Source of the DNA: an uncultured Candidatus Melainabacteria bacterium
Lineage (GTDB): Bacteria; Cyanobacteriota; Vampirovibrionia; Gastranaerophilales; Gastranaerophilaceae
Direction: 5' to 3'
Assembly (NCBI GenBank): GCA_934754515.1
Contig: CAKVIG010000006.1
Location: 106,797 to 170,796 of the forward strand
DNA length: 64,000 bases
The notes under the pieces were generated by a model. The model had not been told where the DNA came from, made no database searches, and saw only the letters and a program-made list of their open reading frames with translations. The translations under genes and the position numbers were made by a program. This document shows, piece after piece, positions 7,275 to 15,419 of this stretch. Position 1 is the stretch's first letter. Every line of letters begins with the position of its first letter.

Positions 7275-8186
7275 TTATTGAACACCCTGAGCACCTGAAA
7301 CAATTTCAACAAGCTCTTGAGTAATTGCAGCTTGACGAGCCTTGTTGTAATCAATTGTAAGTGTTGTAATCATTTCTTCTGCGTTATTAGAAGCAGCAGA
7401 CATAGCTGTCATACGAGAAGCCAATTCACTTGCGTTTGCTTCCAACAATGCTTGGAAAATAGAATTTGTAATATACATTGGAACAAGCTGTTGCAATACA
7501 GAATGTGGTGAAGGTTCAAATTCCATAACAGCGTCCAGTTCGTGAGTTTCGGCTTTTTCAAGTTTAACAGGTAAAACTTCCCAACTAACAACATTATAAG
7601 ACATCATGTTATTGAAATGAGTTGTTATAATCTCGATTCTATCAATACTGCCGCTAACAAAATCTTCTGCAATGTCTTCTGCAATTAAGTTTGCACCCGT
7701 TGCGGTCGGTTCGTTAGCAATACTAATATAACCTTTTTTAAGTTCATAATTACCATTTCTGTGTTTAAAAGCAGAAATAGCTTTTTGACCAACAGGATAA
7801 ATTACTGTTTTAATGCCGTTTTGTTCGTTCTCAGCAACTCTTTTTAAAGCTGTTTTAATAACGTTAGCGTTATAAGCACCTGCCAAACCTTTGTTTGAAG
7901 TAATAACAAGCAAACCTTCCGTTTTAACTTCTCTTTTTGTCAAAAGTTCAGGGTAGTTGTCCAATCCGCGTTCAACTTTCAAACCTGCAACAGAATACTC
8001 GCCACCAACTGTTGCAAGCATTTTTCTAAACAAATGCAACAATTCATCAGAAAACGGTCTTGCTGCTTTTACAGTGCTTTCAGCTTTTTTTACTTTTGCT
8101 GCCGCAACCATTTTCATCGCTTTAGTAATTTTTTTTGTATTCTGAACGCTTGATATTCTGCTTTTTATATCTTTTAAGTTTGGCAT
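7275..8186 (-). CDS. atpG: ATP synthase F1 gamma subunit
   Basis: The gamma subunit is the rotor shaft of F1. The 303-residue protein starts with KDIKSRISSVQNTKKITKAM, the conserved N-terminal helix, and ends with a C-terminal helix in which EMITTLTIDYNKARQAAITQ is typical. It is the last gene of the minus-strand operon. Beta and epsilon genes are absent, as in cyanobacteria, where they form a separate operon. It is separated from atpA by a small membrane-protein gene and by dispersed repeats, which is unusual. Confidence 0.96.
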   Translation of the reverse strand: MPNLKDIKSRISSVQNTKKITKAMKMVAAAKVKKAESTVKAARPFSDELLHLFRKMLATVGGEYSVAGLKVERGLDNYPELLTKREVKTEGLLVITSNKGLAGAYNANVIKTALKRVAENEQNGIKTVIYPVGQKAISAFKHRNGNYELKKGYISIANEPTATGANLIAEDIAEDFVSGSIDRIEIITTHFNNMMSYNVVSWEVLPVKLEKAETHELDAVMEFEPSPHSVLQQLVPMYITNSIFQALLEANASELASRMTAMSAASNNAEEMITTLTIDYNKARQAAITQELVEIVSGAQGVQ

Positions 8187-8208
8187 GATTTATCCTTTTT
8201 CTGCATTG

Positions 8209-8400
8209 CCCCTCTCCTAGGGAGAGGGTAGAATTTCAAGTTGAGCCTCGCGAAACTTAGAAATTCGGGTGAGGATTCTTCCTCTGTTTTATTCACCTCT
8301 TTTTGGGAGAGGTCGCAATCGTTGGCAAGCTTTGCGAGCCTTACGAGTGCGGGTGAGGGGTCTATCCTCTTAAAGTTTTTGTTGGGCAAGTATGCCCAAC
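8209..8400. repeat. Dispersed CCCTCTCC/GGAGAGGG-type repeat, copy A
   Basis: This begins with the palindrome CCCCTCTCC-TAG-GGAGAGGG and ends with a hairpin in TTGGGCAAGTATGCCCAA. Two blocks are shared with copy B: 8230-8274 with 8812-8856 (nearly identical) and 8366-8400 with 8864-8898 (identical, 35 bases). It lies between atpG and the small B-box-like gene. The open frame that runs through it is not credible as a gene. Confidence 0.85.
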
Positions 8401-8405
8401 TTACA

Positions 8406-8759
8406 CTATCTCAATTTTAAATCCATACCCTTTTTTACAAGCAATATTGCCAACAAAACTAGCAATACAGTTTCTAACAATGGATTTGGAATCATAAAGA
8501 ACATGAATGATTTAACAATTACATATAATAATAAAAACGCACCAATTAACATAAATGCAATTCTATTAAATCTCCAGGCACCTTCCGAATTGTCTTTGAA
8601 ATAATTTACATACTCAACATCAGCTACGTGTTGGCATTTTGGAGAGTCTTTACATATAAATTCATTTTTGTATTCTTCTGCACATTCCAAGCACAAAGCC
8701 TTTCCGCAAGCCTTGCATACTGCAAATGCATCTCTATCATGGTGATTGTAACATTTCAT
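8406..8759 (-). CDS. Small B-box-like zinc finger membrane protein
   Basis: The 117-residue protein begins MKCYNHHDRDAFAVCKACGK. It has a cysteine/histidine-rich N-terminus (C-x2-H, then C-x2-C, C-x2-C and further C/H up to about residue 45) resembling a B-box zinc finger. Two hydrophobic helices follow, FNRIAFMLIGAFLLLYVIV and a Leu/Val-rich C-terminal segment, with a short basic tail. It is likely an inner-membrane protein with a cytosolic zinc module. The ATG at 8759 is favoured over a TTG two codons earlier because GGAG lies 9 bases upstream. It sits between atpA and atpG and is flanked on both sides by the same dispersed repeat, suggesting insertion into the operon. Its function is unknown. 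Confidence 0.8.
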   Translation of the reverse strand: MKCYNHHDRDAFAVCKACGKALCLECAEEYKNEFICKDSPKCQHVADVEYVNYFKDNSEGAWRFNRIAFMLIGAFLLLYVIVKSFMFFMIPNPLLETVLLVLLAILLVKKGMDLKLR

Positions 8760-8786
8760 AAACAATTCTCCTTTTCTTTTTTCTTT

Positions 8787-8898
8787 CCCCTCGCCCCTTG
8801 TGGGAGAGGGAAGAATTTCAAGTTGAGCTTCGCGAAACTTAGAAATTCGGGTGAGGGGTCTACCCTCTTAAAGTTTTTGTTGGGCAAGTATGCCCAAC
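8787..8898. repeat. Dispersed CCCTCTCC/GGAGAGGG-type repeat, copy B
   Basis: A shorter version of copy A, in the same orientation, between the B-box-like gene and atpA. It shares the central block around GAAACTTAGAAATTCGGG and the terminal hairpin block with copy A. Confidence 0.85.
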
Positions 8899-8908
8899 CG
8901 ACAATCTT

Positions 8909-10420
8909 CTATAATGTTTTTGAATAAGCTTCCAACGCTTCTCTCAACGCCTTCATATCATCATCACTCAACTTAGCACCTTCATTTAATGCTTTGTTAA
9001 GTTCAGACATATTAGCTTCAAAGTATTCAAACCAACCTGCCTTGAACTCGTTAATTTTTTTGTTATCAACTTCATCCAAGAAACCTTCGTTTGCAGCGAA
9101 CAAAATAGTAACTTGTTGTGCAACAGAAAGCGGTCTGTATTGAGGCTGTTTAAGAACTTCTGTAAGTTTTTGACCTCTCAAAAGTTGTTTCTTTGTAGCT
9201 GCATCCAAATCTGAAGCGAATTGAGCGAATGCTTCTAATTCTCTGAATTGAGCTAAGTCCAAACGCAACTTACCTGCAACTTGTTTAATACCCTTAGTTT
9301 GAGCCGCACCACCTACACGTGATACAGAAATACCGGCGTTAATCGCTGGTCTAACACCAGAGTTAAACAAAGCTGTTTCTAAGAAAATTTGACCGTCTGT
9401 AATTGAAATTACGTTCGTCGGAATGTACGCAGAAACGTCACCGGCTTGAGTTTCAATGATAGGAAGTGCTGTAATACTGCCGCCACCCAATTCGTCAGAC
9501 AATTTAACAGCTCTTTCCAACAATCTTGAGTGAAGATAGAATACATCACCAGGGTAAGCTTCACGTCCGGGTGGTCTTTTAAGAAGCAATGACATTGCAC
9601 GATAAGCCTGAGCGTGTTTAGTCAAATCATCATAAACGATAAGAACGTGTTTACCTTGTTCCATAAATTCTTCTGCAATCGCAACACCTGCAAACGGTGC
9701 GATGTATTGCAACGGAGCTGGTTCATTAGCTGTTGCTGATACAATGATTGAATAATCCATTGCGCCGTGTTTTTCCAAAGTCTTAGCCAACTGTGCAACA
9801 GTTGAAGCCTTTTGACCGATTGCAACATAAATACATATTACATCGCCGCCCTTTTGGTTCAAAATTGTATCAATCGCGATAGCAGTTTTACCTGTTTGTC
9901 TATCTCCAATAATCAATTCTCTTTGACCTCTACCAATCGGAGTCAAAGCGTCTATCGCAGTCAAACCTGTTTGAAGCGGTTGGTGAACTGATTTTCTTGC
10001 AACAATCCCCGGAGCGACTCTTTCAATCGGACGAGTTTTATCTGTAATGATTTCACCCTTACCGTCAATCGGACGACCTGTTGGGTTAATGATTCTACCG
10101 ATAAGTGCGTCACCAACCGGAACAGAAGCAATTCTGCCTGTTGTCTTAACTGTCATACCTTCTTTAATGTGAATATAGTCACCTAAGATTACAACACCAA
10201 CATTGTCTTCTTCAAGGTTTAAAGTAATACCCAAAGTACCTTTTCCGTCTTCAAATTCAACAAGCTCGTTAGACATTACGTTTCTAAGACCGTAAATTCT
10301 CGCAATACCGTCACCTACTTCCAGTACGCTTCCGATATTGGATACTTCAGCCTTAGCTTCATAATTTCTGATATTCTCTTTAAGAATTGAGCTAATTTCA
10401 TCAGGATTTATAACTGCCAT
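8909..10420 (-). CDS. atpA: ATP synthase F1 alpha subunit
   Basis: The alpha subunit forms the non-catalytic nucleotide sites of F1. The 503-residue protein is of normal length, with the P-loop GDRQTGKTAIAIDT, the ALTPIGRGQRELIIG segment, and the VGDGIARIYGL motif near the N-terminus. The conserved C-terminal region around AQFRELEAFAQFASDLD is also present. It is 3 bases downstream of atpH, in the same operon. Confidence 0.97.
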   Translation of the reverse strand: MAVINPDEISSILKENIRNYEAKAEVSNIGSVLEVGDGIARIYGLRNVMSNELVEFEDGKGTLGITLNLEEDNVGVVILGDYIHIKEGMTVKTTGRIASVPVGDALIGRIINPTGRPIDGKGEIITDKTRPIERVAPGIVARKSVHQPLQTGLTAIDALTPIGRGQRELIIGDRQTGKTAIAIDTILNQKGGDVICIYVAIGQKASTVAQLAKTLEKHGAMDYSIIVSATANEPAPLQYIAPFAGVAIAEEFMEQGKHVLIVYDDLTKHAQAYRAMSLLLKRPPGREAYPGDVFYLHSRLLERAVKLSDELGGGSITALPIIETQAGDVSAYIPTNVISITDGQIFLETALFNSGVRPAINAGISVSRVGGAAQTKGIKQVAGKLRLDLAQFRELEAFAQFASDLDAATKKQLLRGQKLTEVLKQPQYRPLSVAQQVTILFAANEGFLDEVDNKKINEFKAGWFEYFEANMSELNKALNEGAKLSDDDMKALREALEAYSKTL

Positions 10421-10423
10421 ATC

Positions 10424-10981
10424 CTATCCTTTCATTATCTTCTTACTTAAATTATCCAGTTTATGTCTGATACTGTTGTCAATAATTGTTTCATTAATAT
10501 TAAATACCAGACCTGCAATAATGCTATTGTCAACCGTCCAGTCAATAATAACATCCTTTTTCAACTTGTCTGCAATTCGATTTCTGATATCATTTTTTCT
10601 ATCATTGTTCAAATCAATTGCAGAAGTGACATTTACTCTTACAACATTGTTTTGCTTTTCAAGTTCTTTTTGGAATTCTTGAGCAATTTCGCCAATAATA
10701 TTAACTCTCTTTTTTAAATTCAAAGCAATTAAAAAGTTGTAAACAATCGGCATCAAATTATTTTGGAACAGTTTACACAAAATAATTTGTTTTTCTTCAA
10801 CGGAAATTGAAGGATTATTAATCGCATTAGAAAGTTCAGCAGACACTTGGATATTTTCATCTACTTCCTTTAAATCGTCCAAAATATCTTCTTTTGAAAT
10901 ACCTTGATTTTCGTTCGCCAACTCCATAAGAGCTTTCGCCCATCTTTTTGCAATTAATTCAGAATTTTGAGAAACCTTCAT
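10424..10981 (-). CDS. atpH: ATP synthase F1 delta subunit
   Basis: Delta (OSCP-like) links F1 to the peripheral stalk. The 185-residue protein has the N-terminal helical domain starting IAKRWAKALMELANE and the C-terminal region around VRVNVTSAIDLNNDRKNDI, followed by the DNSIIAGLVFNINETIIDNS motif, typical of the family. Gene order between b and alpha supports the call. Confidence 0.93.
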   Translation of the reverse strand: MKVSQNSELIAKRWAKALMELANENQGISKEDILDDLKEVDENIQVSAELSNAINNPSISVEEKQIILCKLFQNNLMPIVYNFLIALNLKKRVNIIGEIAQEFQKELEKQNNVVRVNVTSAIDLNNDRKNDIRNRIADKLKKDVIIDWTVDNSIIAGLVFNINETIIDNSIRHKLDNLSKKIMKG

Positions 10982-11002
10982 CTTCCTTTACCTTTCAAAA
11001 GT

Positions 11003-11521
11003 CTAGCCCTTATAACTATTTAGAGCTTCCAAACTTTCATCAATTAATTTTTGGTGTAAATCATAATTGTTATTCAACTCGTTAACAATATGATTTCTTG
11101 CAACTTCAACAGAAGCTTCTGATGCTCTTTTCAAAATATCGTTCTTCAAAAGAGCTGACTTGTTTTCAACAAGTTTTTTAGAATTATCTTTAATGCTTTC
11201 AACCGTATGATTAGCATCCTGTATAATTTTTTCACCGACAAGTTTTGCGTTTTGTTCGGATTTTTTGATAATTCCGTCGATTTCTTCTTCAATATGAGAA
11301 ACCTTTTCTTCAATTTCTTTTAAGTGTGTTTCAGAGTCTGATTTAGAAATTTTAGATGATTCAATATTTTCAATAACCACGTTTTTCATGTTATCCAACA
11401 TGCCAACAACATCAATTTTCTTAAACAAGAAAATCAATATTGAAAGAAATATAACGAAGTTAAATAAATTCGTTCTGCTAATATAATCTAAAACTGAACC
11501 TAACATCACTAAACCTTCCAC
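11003..11521 (-). CDS. atpF: ATP synthase F0 b subunit
   Basis: This is a peripheral stalk subunit: one N-terminal membrane helix (FNFVIFLSILIFLFKK) followed by a long charged helix predicted as a coiled coil, 172 residues in all. It overlaps the upstream b-prime gene by 13 bases, and an internal ATG at codon 6 is an alternative start. Two distinct b-type subunits in one operon are characteristic of cyanobacteria and other bacteria with heterodimeric stalks. Confidence 0.9.
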   Translation of the reverse strand: MEGLVMLGSVLDYISRTNLFNFVIFLSILIFLFKKIDVVGMLDNMKNVVIENIESSKISKSDSETHLKEIEEKVSHIEEEIDGIIKKSEQNAKLVGEKIIQDANHTVESIKDNSKKLVENKSALLKNDILKRASEASVEVARNHIVNELNNNYDLHQKLIDESLEALNSYKG

Positions 11522-11982
11522 AATATTTCGTTAATTTTATCGTTGTTAAAGCCTTGGACTTCGCTTCTGTAACCCAAAACTTTTTCAACAATATCATTAG
11601 CTAAATCCGTCATTCTCCACTTCAAACCTTCTTTTGTTTCGTTAGAAACATTATTCAAGTTTTCGTAAGCCTGACTTAATTCACTATTTGTTTCATCTTG
11701 TGCTTTTGCAACAATCTGATTTTTTTCATTCTTAAAGCTGTTTACGGACTCAACATATTTTGTACGGGCATCATTTTTAGCACCGCTAAGTTTATTATCT
11801 CTTTCTAATGACAACTCATCTGCGCGTTTGTGATTAGCGTCTGCGCTTTGCAAGTTACTATCAATAAAACTTTGTCTTTCTTTTACGATTTTACCCATAG
11901 GTGCATAAAGCACTTTGTTCATCAAGAAAACAAAGACAATAAAAGAAACTATTGATGCTAAAAATGTTCCGTTAAATTCCAT
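11509..11982 (-). CDS. atpF2: ATP synthase F0 b-prime subunit
   Basis: The 157-residue b-type subunit follows subunit c in the operon. It has an N-terminal membrane helix FLASIVSFIVFVFLMNKVLY, the conserved region APMGKIVKERQSFID and a long alanine/charge-rich helix. Position (after c, before b) and sequence match the b-prime subunit of cyanobacterial-type operons. b and b-prime form the heterodimeric peripheral stalk. Confidence 0.9.
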   Translation of the reverse strand: MEFNGTFLASIVSFIVFVFLMNKVLYAPMGKIVKERQSFIDSNLQSADANHKRADELSLERDNKLSGAKNDARTKYVESVNSFKNEKNQIVAKAQDETNSELSQAYENLNNVSNETKEGLKWRMTDLANDIVEKVLGYRSEVQGFNNDKINEILWKV

Positions 11983-12009
11983 AATTGACCTTTTTATTCT
12001 TTCTATATT

Positions 12010-12136
12010 CCCTCTCCTTGGGAAAGGGAGTAGCCGTTAGCAAGCGTAAGCGAGCTTTACGGATACAGGTGAGGGTTCAACCTCGTTAGTTATTGTTGGG
12101 CAAGAATGCCCAACCTACATATTTTACGGGTGAGGG
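12010..12136. repeat. Dispersed CCCTCTCC-type repeat, copy C
   Basis: This is another copy of the repeat found at 8209 and 8787, between atpF2 and atpE. It starts CCCTCTCC, carries the GGTGAGGG block twice and contains the hairpin TTGGGCAAGAATGCCCAA. It is the third copy within one operon. Confidence 0.8.
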
Positions 12137-12144
12137 GGCAATTA

Positions 12145-12390
12145 TTAACCCATCATACCAGATAACTTCAAAGCAATAACCAATGCATAAATTGCACAAG
12201 CTTCTGCCATAGCTGCACCAACTAGGAAGAAACCAACTGCTTTACCTGCGATTTCAGGTTGTCTTGCGATTGATTCCAACAAACCTTTTGTTGCAATACC
12301 AATACCTAAACCTGCACCAACTGCACCAAAACCGATTGCAATACCGGCACCTAATTGTGCCAAATCAGAAATTGTTTTAACGTCTTCCAT
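12145..12390 (-). CDS. atpE: ATP synthase F0 c subunit
   Basis: The rotor-ring proteolipid has 81 residues in two membrane helices joined by the polar loop ESIARQPE. Helix 1 carries the glycine motif GAGLGIGI. Helix 2 carries the ion-binding Glu in GAAMAEACAIYAL. The residues that mark sodium-binding rings (Gln in helix 1 and Ser/Thr after the Glu) are replaced by Ile and Ala/Cys, so proton coupling is predicted from family knowledge. Confidence 0.96.
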   Translation of the reverse strand: MEDVKTISDLAQLGAGIAIGFGAVGAGLGIGIATKGLLESIARQPEIAGKAVGFFLVGAAMAEACAIYALVIALKLSGMMG

Positions 12391-12434
12391 TTTAATCTCC
12401 TTCGTATTAATGTACGTTTACTTTATTTTAAAAA

Positions 12435-13133
12435 TTAACCTTCTTCTTCATTAACTGCAGAAGCTATATAAACCGTTGTAAGCATTGTAAAAACTAATGC
12501 CTGAACGCAAGCCACCAAGATTTCAAAGAACATCATCGGTAACGGCAAGCCCCAAGCACAAATTCCAAGCAATGCCGCAATCAAGATTTCACCTGCCAAA
12601 ACGTTACCAAACAAACGTAATGCCAACGTTAACGGTCTTGTGAACAATTCCAAAATCTCAATCAGAGCTGAAATAATCGCAACAAGTGAAAATCCATGCA
12701 AGAAGAATTTGAACTTCTTCTTCATCAAGCCTGCTACAACATAATAAACCAAAACAATAATAGCCAAGCCAGCCGTTAGATTGATATCATTTGTAGGAGA
12801 AGCAATTTCACCCTGTTTCAATTCAATCATTCTCAATGGCAATTGACCCATCAAGTTTGCTGTAACTATAAACAAAAACAAAGATGCAATAAGCGGGAAA
12901 TGCTTATCAGCGTCTTTATGAATCATATTATGAACCAAGTCATTAAAATATCCCAAAATGCTTTCCAAAACTATCTGAAGTTTCGTAGGGAATATACTAA
13001 TCTTTCTTGTAGCGATAAATGACACAAATATCAAAAATGCCATCGCTGCCCACATTGTAACCAATGTATCCATATTAAATGCCATTGCATGTCCCGCAAT
13101 AACTTTATTTACTATCCAATGTCCTTCACTCAT
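12435..13133 (-). CDS. atpB: ATP synthase F0 a subunit
   Basis: The stator subunit of the proton channel has 232 residues from the chosen start, with five or six hydrophobic segments. The essential Arg lies in LTLALRLFGNVLAGEIL. I use the ATG at 13133 (MSEGHWIVNK), preceded by GAGAGG about 9 bases upstream. The open frame continues upstream to 13235 but that extension is encoded by repeat DNA and has no ribosome binding site. It is the first gene of the operon; no atpI is seen upstream. Confidence 0.95.
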   Translation of the reverse strand: MSEGHWIVNKVIAGHAMAFNMDTLVTMWAAMAFLIFVSFIATRKISIFPTKLQIVLESILGYFNDLVHNMIHKDADKHFPLIASLFLFIVTANLMGQLPLRMIELKQGEIASPTNDINLTAGLAIIVLVYYVVAGLMKKKFKFFLHGFSLVAIISALIEILELFTRPLTLALRLFGNVLAGEILIAALLGICAWGLPLPMMFFEILVACVQALVFTMLTTVYIASAVNEEEG

Positions 13134-13189
13134 TGAATGACCTCTCTCTTTTTCATAAAAAATGTAGCACAAAAAAATTGCAAGCGCAA

Positions 13190-13500
13190 CCTTCTTTTTC
13201 TGAAGAAAAAGAAGGCAAAAAGACCTTTCACACAAGGTCGGATGACATCAGTAAAACTACTAAATTATACTATTCTTACCAGTCATCCTCTTGAACAAAC
13301 TACTGGATTAAAGTAGGCGAAAAGAAAAGAACATGTTAAACTACTAGTCTATTTAAGTTTTCCAAGCCAACCTTTTTGTATAACTATAAGCTTTTAAAAA
13401 GGCAAAAAGACTTTTCACACAAGGTCGGATGACATCATAATCACTACTGGATTAAATTGTTTTACCTAGTCATCCTCAAAAACAAACTACTAGAAAAAAG
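13190..13500. repeat. Intergenic region with an imperfect ~37-bp direct repeat and a hairpin
   Basis: The stretch between atpB and cysE holds no gene. A perfect 11-bp hairpin (13190-13200 with 13205-13215, loop TGAA) lies in the likely atpB leader. Two direct repeats of 37 bases, 13214-13250 and 13401-13437, differ at one base. Each contains GGATGAC and is followed 25-45 bases later by its reverse complement GTCATCC and then by AACAAACTACT. The unit looks like a tandemly duplicated small repeat of about 110-190 bases. Confidence 0.75.
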
Positions 13501-13508
13501 TTACAAAA

Positions 13509-14147
13509 TTATTTATTTATATGTTCCTTCAACTCTTGAACTTCATATTTCAAACGATTAATTTCACACGTTATAGGGTCTGGAATTCTGTTGTGCATCA
13601 AAACACCGTCAGGATTCATGAATTTTTGTTGAACAACTCGTCCCGGGACTCCAACAACAGTACAATGTTCAGGAACATCATCTACCACTACAGAACCTGC
13701 TCCAACTCTTGTATTATCGCCAATTGTAATATTACCCAAAATTTTTGCACCTGCACCGATAATCACATTACTGCCTATAGTCGGGTGACGTTTACCGTGT
13801 TCATTGCCTGTTCCGCCTAACGTTACTTGTTGATAAATCAAAACATCATCGCCAATAATAGTCGTTTCACCAATAACAACACCTTCGCCATGGTCAATAA
13901 AAAATCTGTTACCGATTTGCGCCTTTGGGTGAATTTCAATCCCTGTAATTATTCTTGTCAGATAAGAAATAAACCTTGGTATAAACGGCACACCCCAATA
14001 AACGAGTTTATGCGCAATTCTATGAGAAATTAAAGCTTGTAACCCCGGATAACAAAACAAAACCTCTGCAAGGTTTGTTGCCGCAGGGTCTTTTTCGTAA
14101 ATAACTTTAATATCCTCTTTGATTTTATTAATTGCACGCTTTAACAT
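13509..14147 (-). CDS. cysE: Serine O-acetyltransferase
   Basis: CysE makes O-acetylserine from serine and acetyl-CoA, the first step of cysteine synthesis. The 212-residue protein has an N-terminal helical part and then a left-handed beta helix of hexapeptide repeats. The motifs FIDHGEGVVIGE and GGTGNEHGKRHPTIG hold the catalytic His residues, and VVGVPGRVV ends the fold. SD AAAGG precedes the ATG at 14147. It lies 240 bases downstream of cysK on the same strand, with a palindromic repeat in between. Confidence 0.95.
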   Translation of the reverse strand: MLKRAINKIKEDIKVIYEKDPAATNLAEVLFCYPGLQALISHRIAHKLVYWGVPFIPRFISYLTRIITGIEIHPKAQIGNRFFIDHGEGVVIGETTIIGDDVLIYQQVTLGGTGNEHGKRHPTIGSNVIIGAGAKILGNITIGDNTRVGAGSVVVDDVPEHCTVVGVPGRVVQQKFMNPDGVLMHNRIPDPITCEINRLKYEVQELKEHINK

Positions 14148-14224
14148 TAAATTACCTTTCTTTAATGTAATTATAATTCAAGCTAAATTTTTAATAAATA
14201 GTCAATAGGAGAATATTTATTGAA

Positions 14225-14365
14225 TGGAAAATGGAAAGTGGAAAATGGAAAGTGGAAAATGGAAAATTATTTTAAATATTATTCTTATTAAATTGTGTTA
14301 AATTAACGTAATTTTTAATAAAAAATAACTAATACAATTTTCAATTTTCCACTTTCCATTTTCCA
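14225..14365. repeat. Palindromic element with 7-bp iterated arms (TGGAAAR family, copy 1)
   Basis: The left arm (14225-14266) is six perfect heptamers alternating TGGAAAA and TGGAAAG. The right arm (14338-14365) carries TTTTCAA, TTTTCCA, CTTTCCA, TTTTCCA in inverse orientation. The centre is ~70 bases of AT-rich sequence. It separates cysK from cysE. Related copies lie at 15318-15399, 30448-30475 and 54981-55094. Confidence 0.85.
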
Positions 14366-14386
14366 TTTCATCAATTTTTGCAAAAA

Positions 14387-15253
14387 CTACCAAACAGAAA
14401 GATATCTTTCCCCGCTATCAGGAATAACAGCCACAACCAACCTATCAGGATATTTTTCTGCTAAAACTTTAGCGGCACAAACATTTGCGCCGGCAGAAAT
14501 TCCACAGAATACACCATGTTTTTTAGCCAATTCTATTGCTTGAGATTTTGCATCTTCACCTTTTACGGTTAAAACCCCATCCAAATTATTGTCTTTGCAG
14601 ATTTCAGGAATAAAGTTGGCACCAATACCTTGTATTGCGTGAGGTCCTGCTTGACCTTCCGTAAACAAGGGACTTTCAGCGGGTTCTACACCATAAACAA
14701 TTGCTTCAGGAAAATATTTTTTTATACCTGTTGCCGTTCCGCCAGTTCCAATACCTGCAACCACAACAACCTCACGACCTTCAACCGCGTCTTTAATTTC
14801 TTGTGCAGTTTTTTCGTGTGCTTTAGGGTTATCAGGGTTCGCAAACTGCATAGGAATAAAGCTGTTAGAAAAAGTCTCTTTCAGTTCTTTAGCTTTATCA
14901 ACAGCACCTTGCATACCTTTTTCTTTAGGTGTCAAAACGAGTTCTGCACCGTAAGCCGCAATATTTTTTCTGCGCTCTACAGACATACTTTCAGGCATAC
15001 AAATGATAAGTCTTAAACCTAAAACCGCGCAACACATTGCAAGTCCGATACCCGTATTTCCACTTGTCGGTTCAATAATAACAGTATCTTTATTGATTTC
15101 ACCTCTGTCCATCGCACCTTTTAGCATTGAAAAAGAAGCTCTATCTTTAACTGAGCTTGAAGGGTTAAAATATTCAAGTTTTAAACAAATATTATCATTA
15201 TATCTTACAAGCGGAGTATTGCCGATTAATTCCAAAACGTTTTTGTATATCAT
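14387..15253 (-). CDS. cysK: Cysteine synthase (O-acetylserine sulfhydrylase)
   Basis: This PLP enzyme makes cysteine from O-acetylserine and sulfide. Of 288 residues, the key parts are LELIGNTPLVRY at the start, the PLP lysine in NPSSSVKDRASFSML, the substrate loop EPTSGNTGIGLA, and the PLP phosphate loop VAGIGTGGTATG. It is slightly shorter than most CysK (about 300-320), with the loss at the C-terminus. It is placed upstream of cysE on the same strand, so the two steps of cysteine synthesis are together. SD GAAGG precedes the ATG. Confidence 0.95.
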   Translation of the reverse strand: MIYKNVLELIGNTPLVRYNDNICLKLEYFNPSSSVKDRASFSMLKGAMDRGEINKDTVIIEPTSGNTGIGLAMCCAVLGLRLIICMPESMSVERRKNIAAYGAELVLTPKEKGMQGAVDKAKELKETFSNSFIPMQFANPDNPKAHEKTAQEIKDAVEGREVVVVAGIGTGGTATGIKKYFPEAIVYGVEPAESPLFTEGQAGPHAIQGIGANFIPEICKDNNLDGVLTVKGEDAKSQAIELAKKHGVFCGISAGANVCAAKVLAEKYPDRLVVAVIPDSGERYLSVW

Positions 15254-15281
15254 TTCAAACCCTTCTTTCTTGGTAGTTATT

Positions 15282-15300
15282 GTTGGGCTGAAAGCCCAAC
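15282..15300. repeat. Short hairpin related to the GTTGGGC...GCCCAAC repeat end
   Basis: GTTGGGCT-GAA-AGCCCAAC is an 8-bp stem in the cysK leader. It resembles the terminal hairpin of the CCCTCTCC-type repeats at 8383-8400 and 12095-12112. No T-run follows, so I do not call it a terminator. Confidence 0.6.
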
Positions 15301-15317
15301 CTATATTTAATTAAAAA

Positions 15318-15399
15318 TGGAAAGTGGATTTAACGAGTTTTTATAATTGAAAATGTTAATACAATTTTCCACTTTCCATTTTCAATTTTCCATTCTCCA
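15318..15399. repeat. Palindromic element, TGGAAAR family, copy 2 (asymmetric arms)
   Basis: The left arm has TGGAAAG plus a decayed unit. The right arm has five heptamers (TTTTCCA, CTTTCCA, TTTTCAA, TTTTCCA, TTCTCCA). It lies between the cysK leader and the tyrS stop codon. Confidence 0.75.
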
Positions 15400-15419
15400 T
15401 AGCGTTAATCTCGCGCAAA

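Noticed and set aside
8174..8389. Open reading frame of 71 codons overlapping the atpG start
   Set aside because: It runs through the dispersed CCCTCTCC-type repeat and overlaps atpG; composition reflects repeat DNA, and it has no ribosome binding site.
13190..13215. Terminator upstream of atpB
   Set aside because: The 11-bp hairpin is perfect but no T-run follows on either strand.
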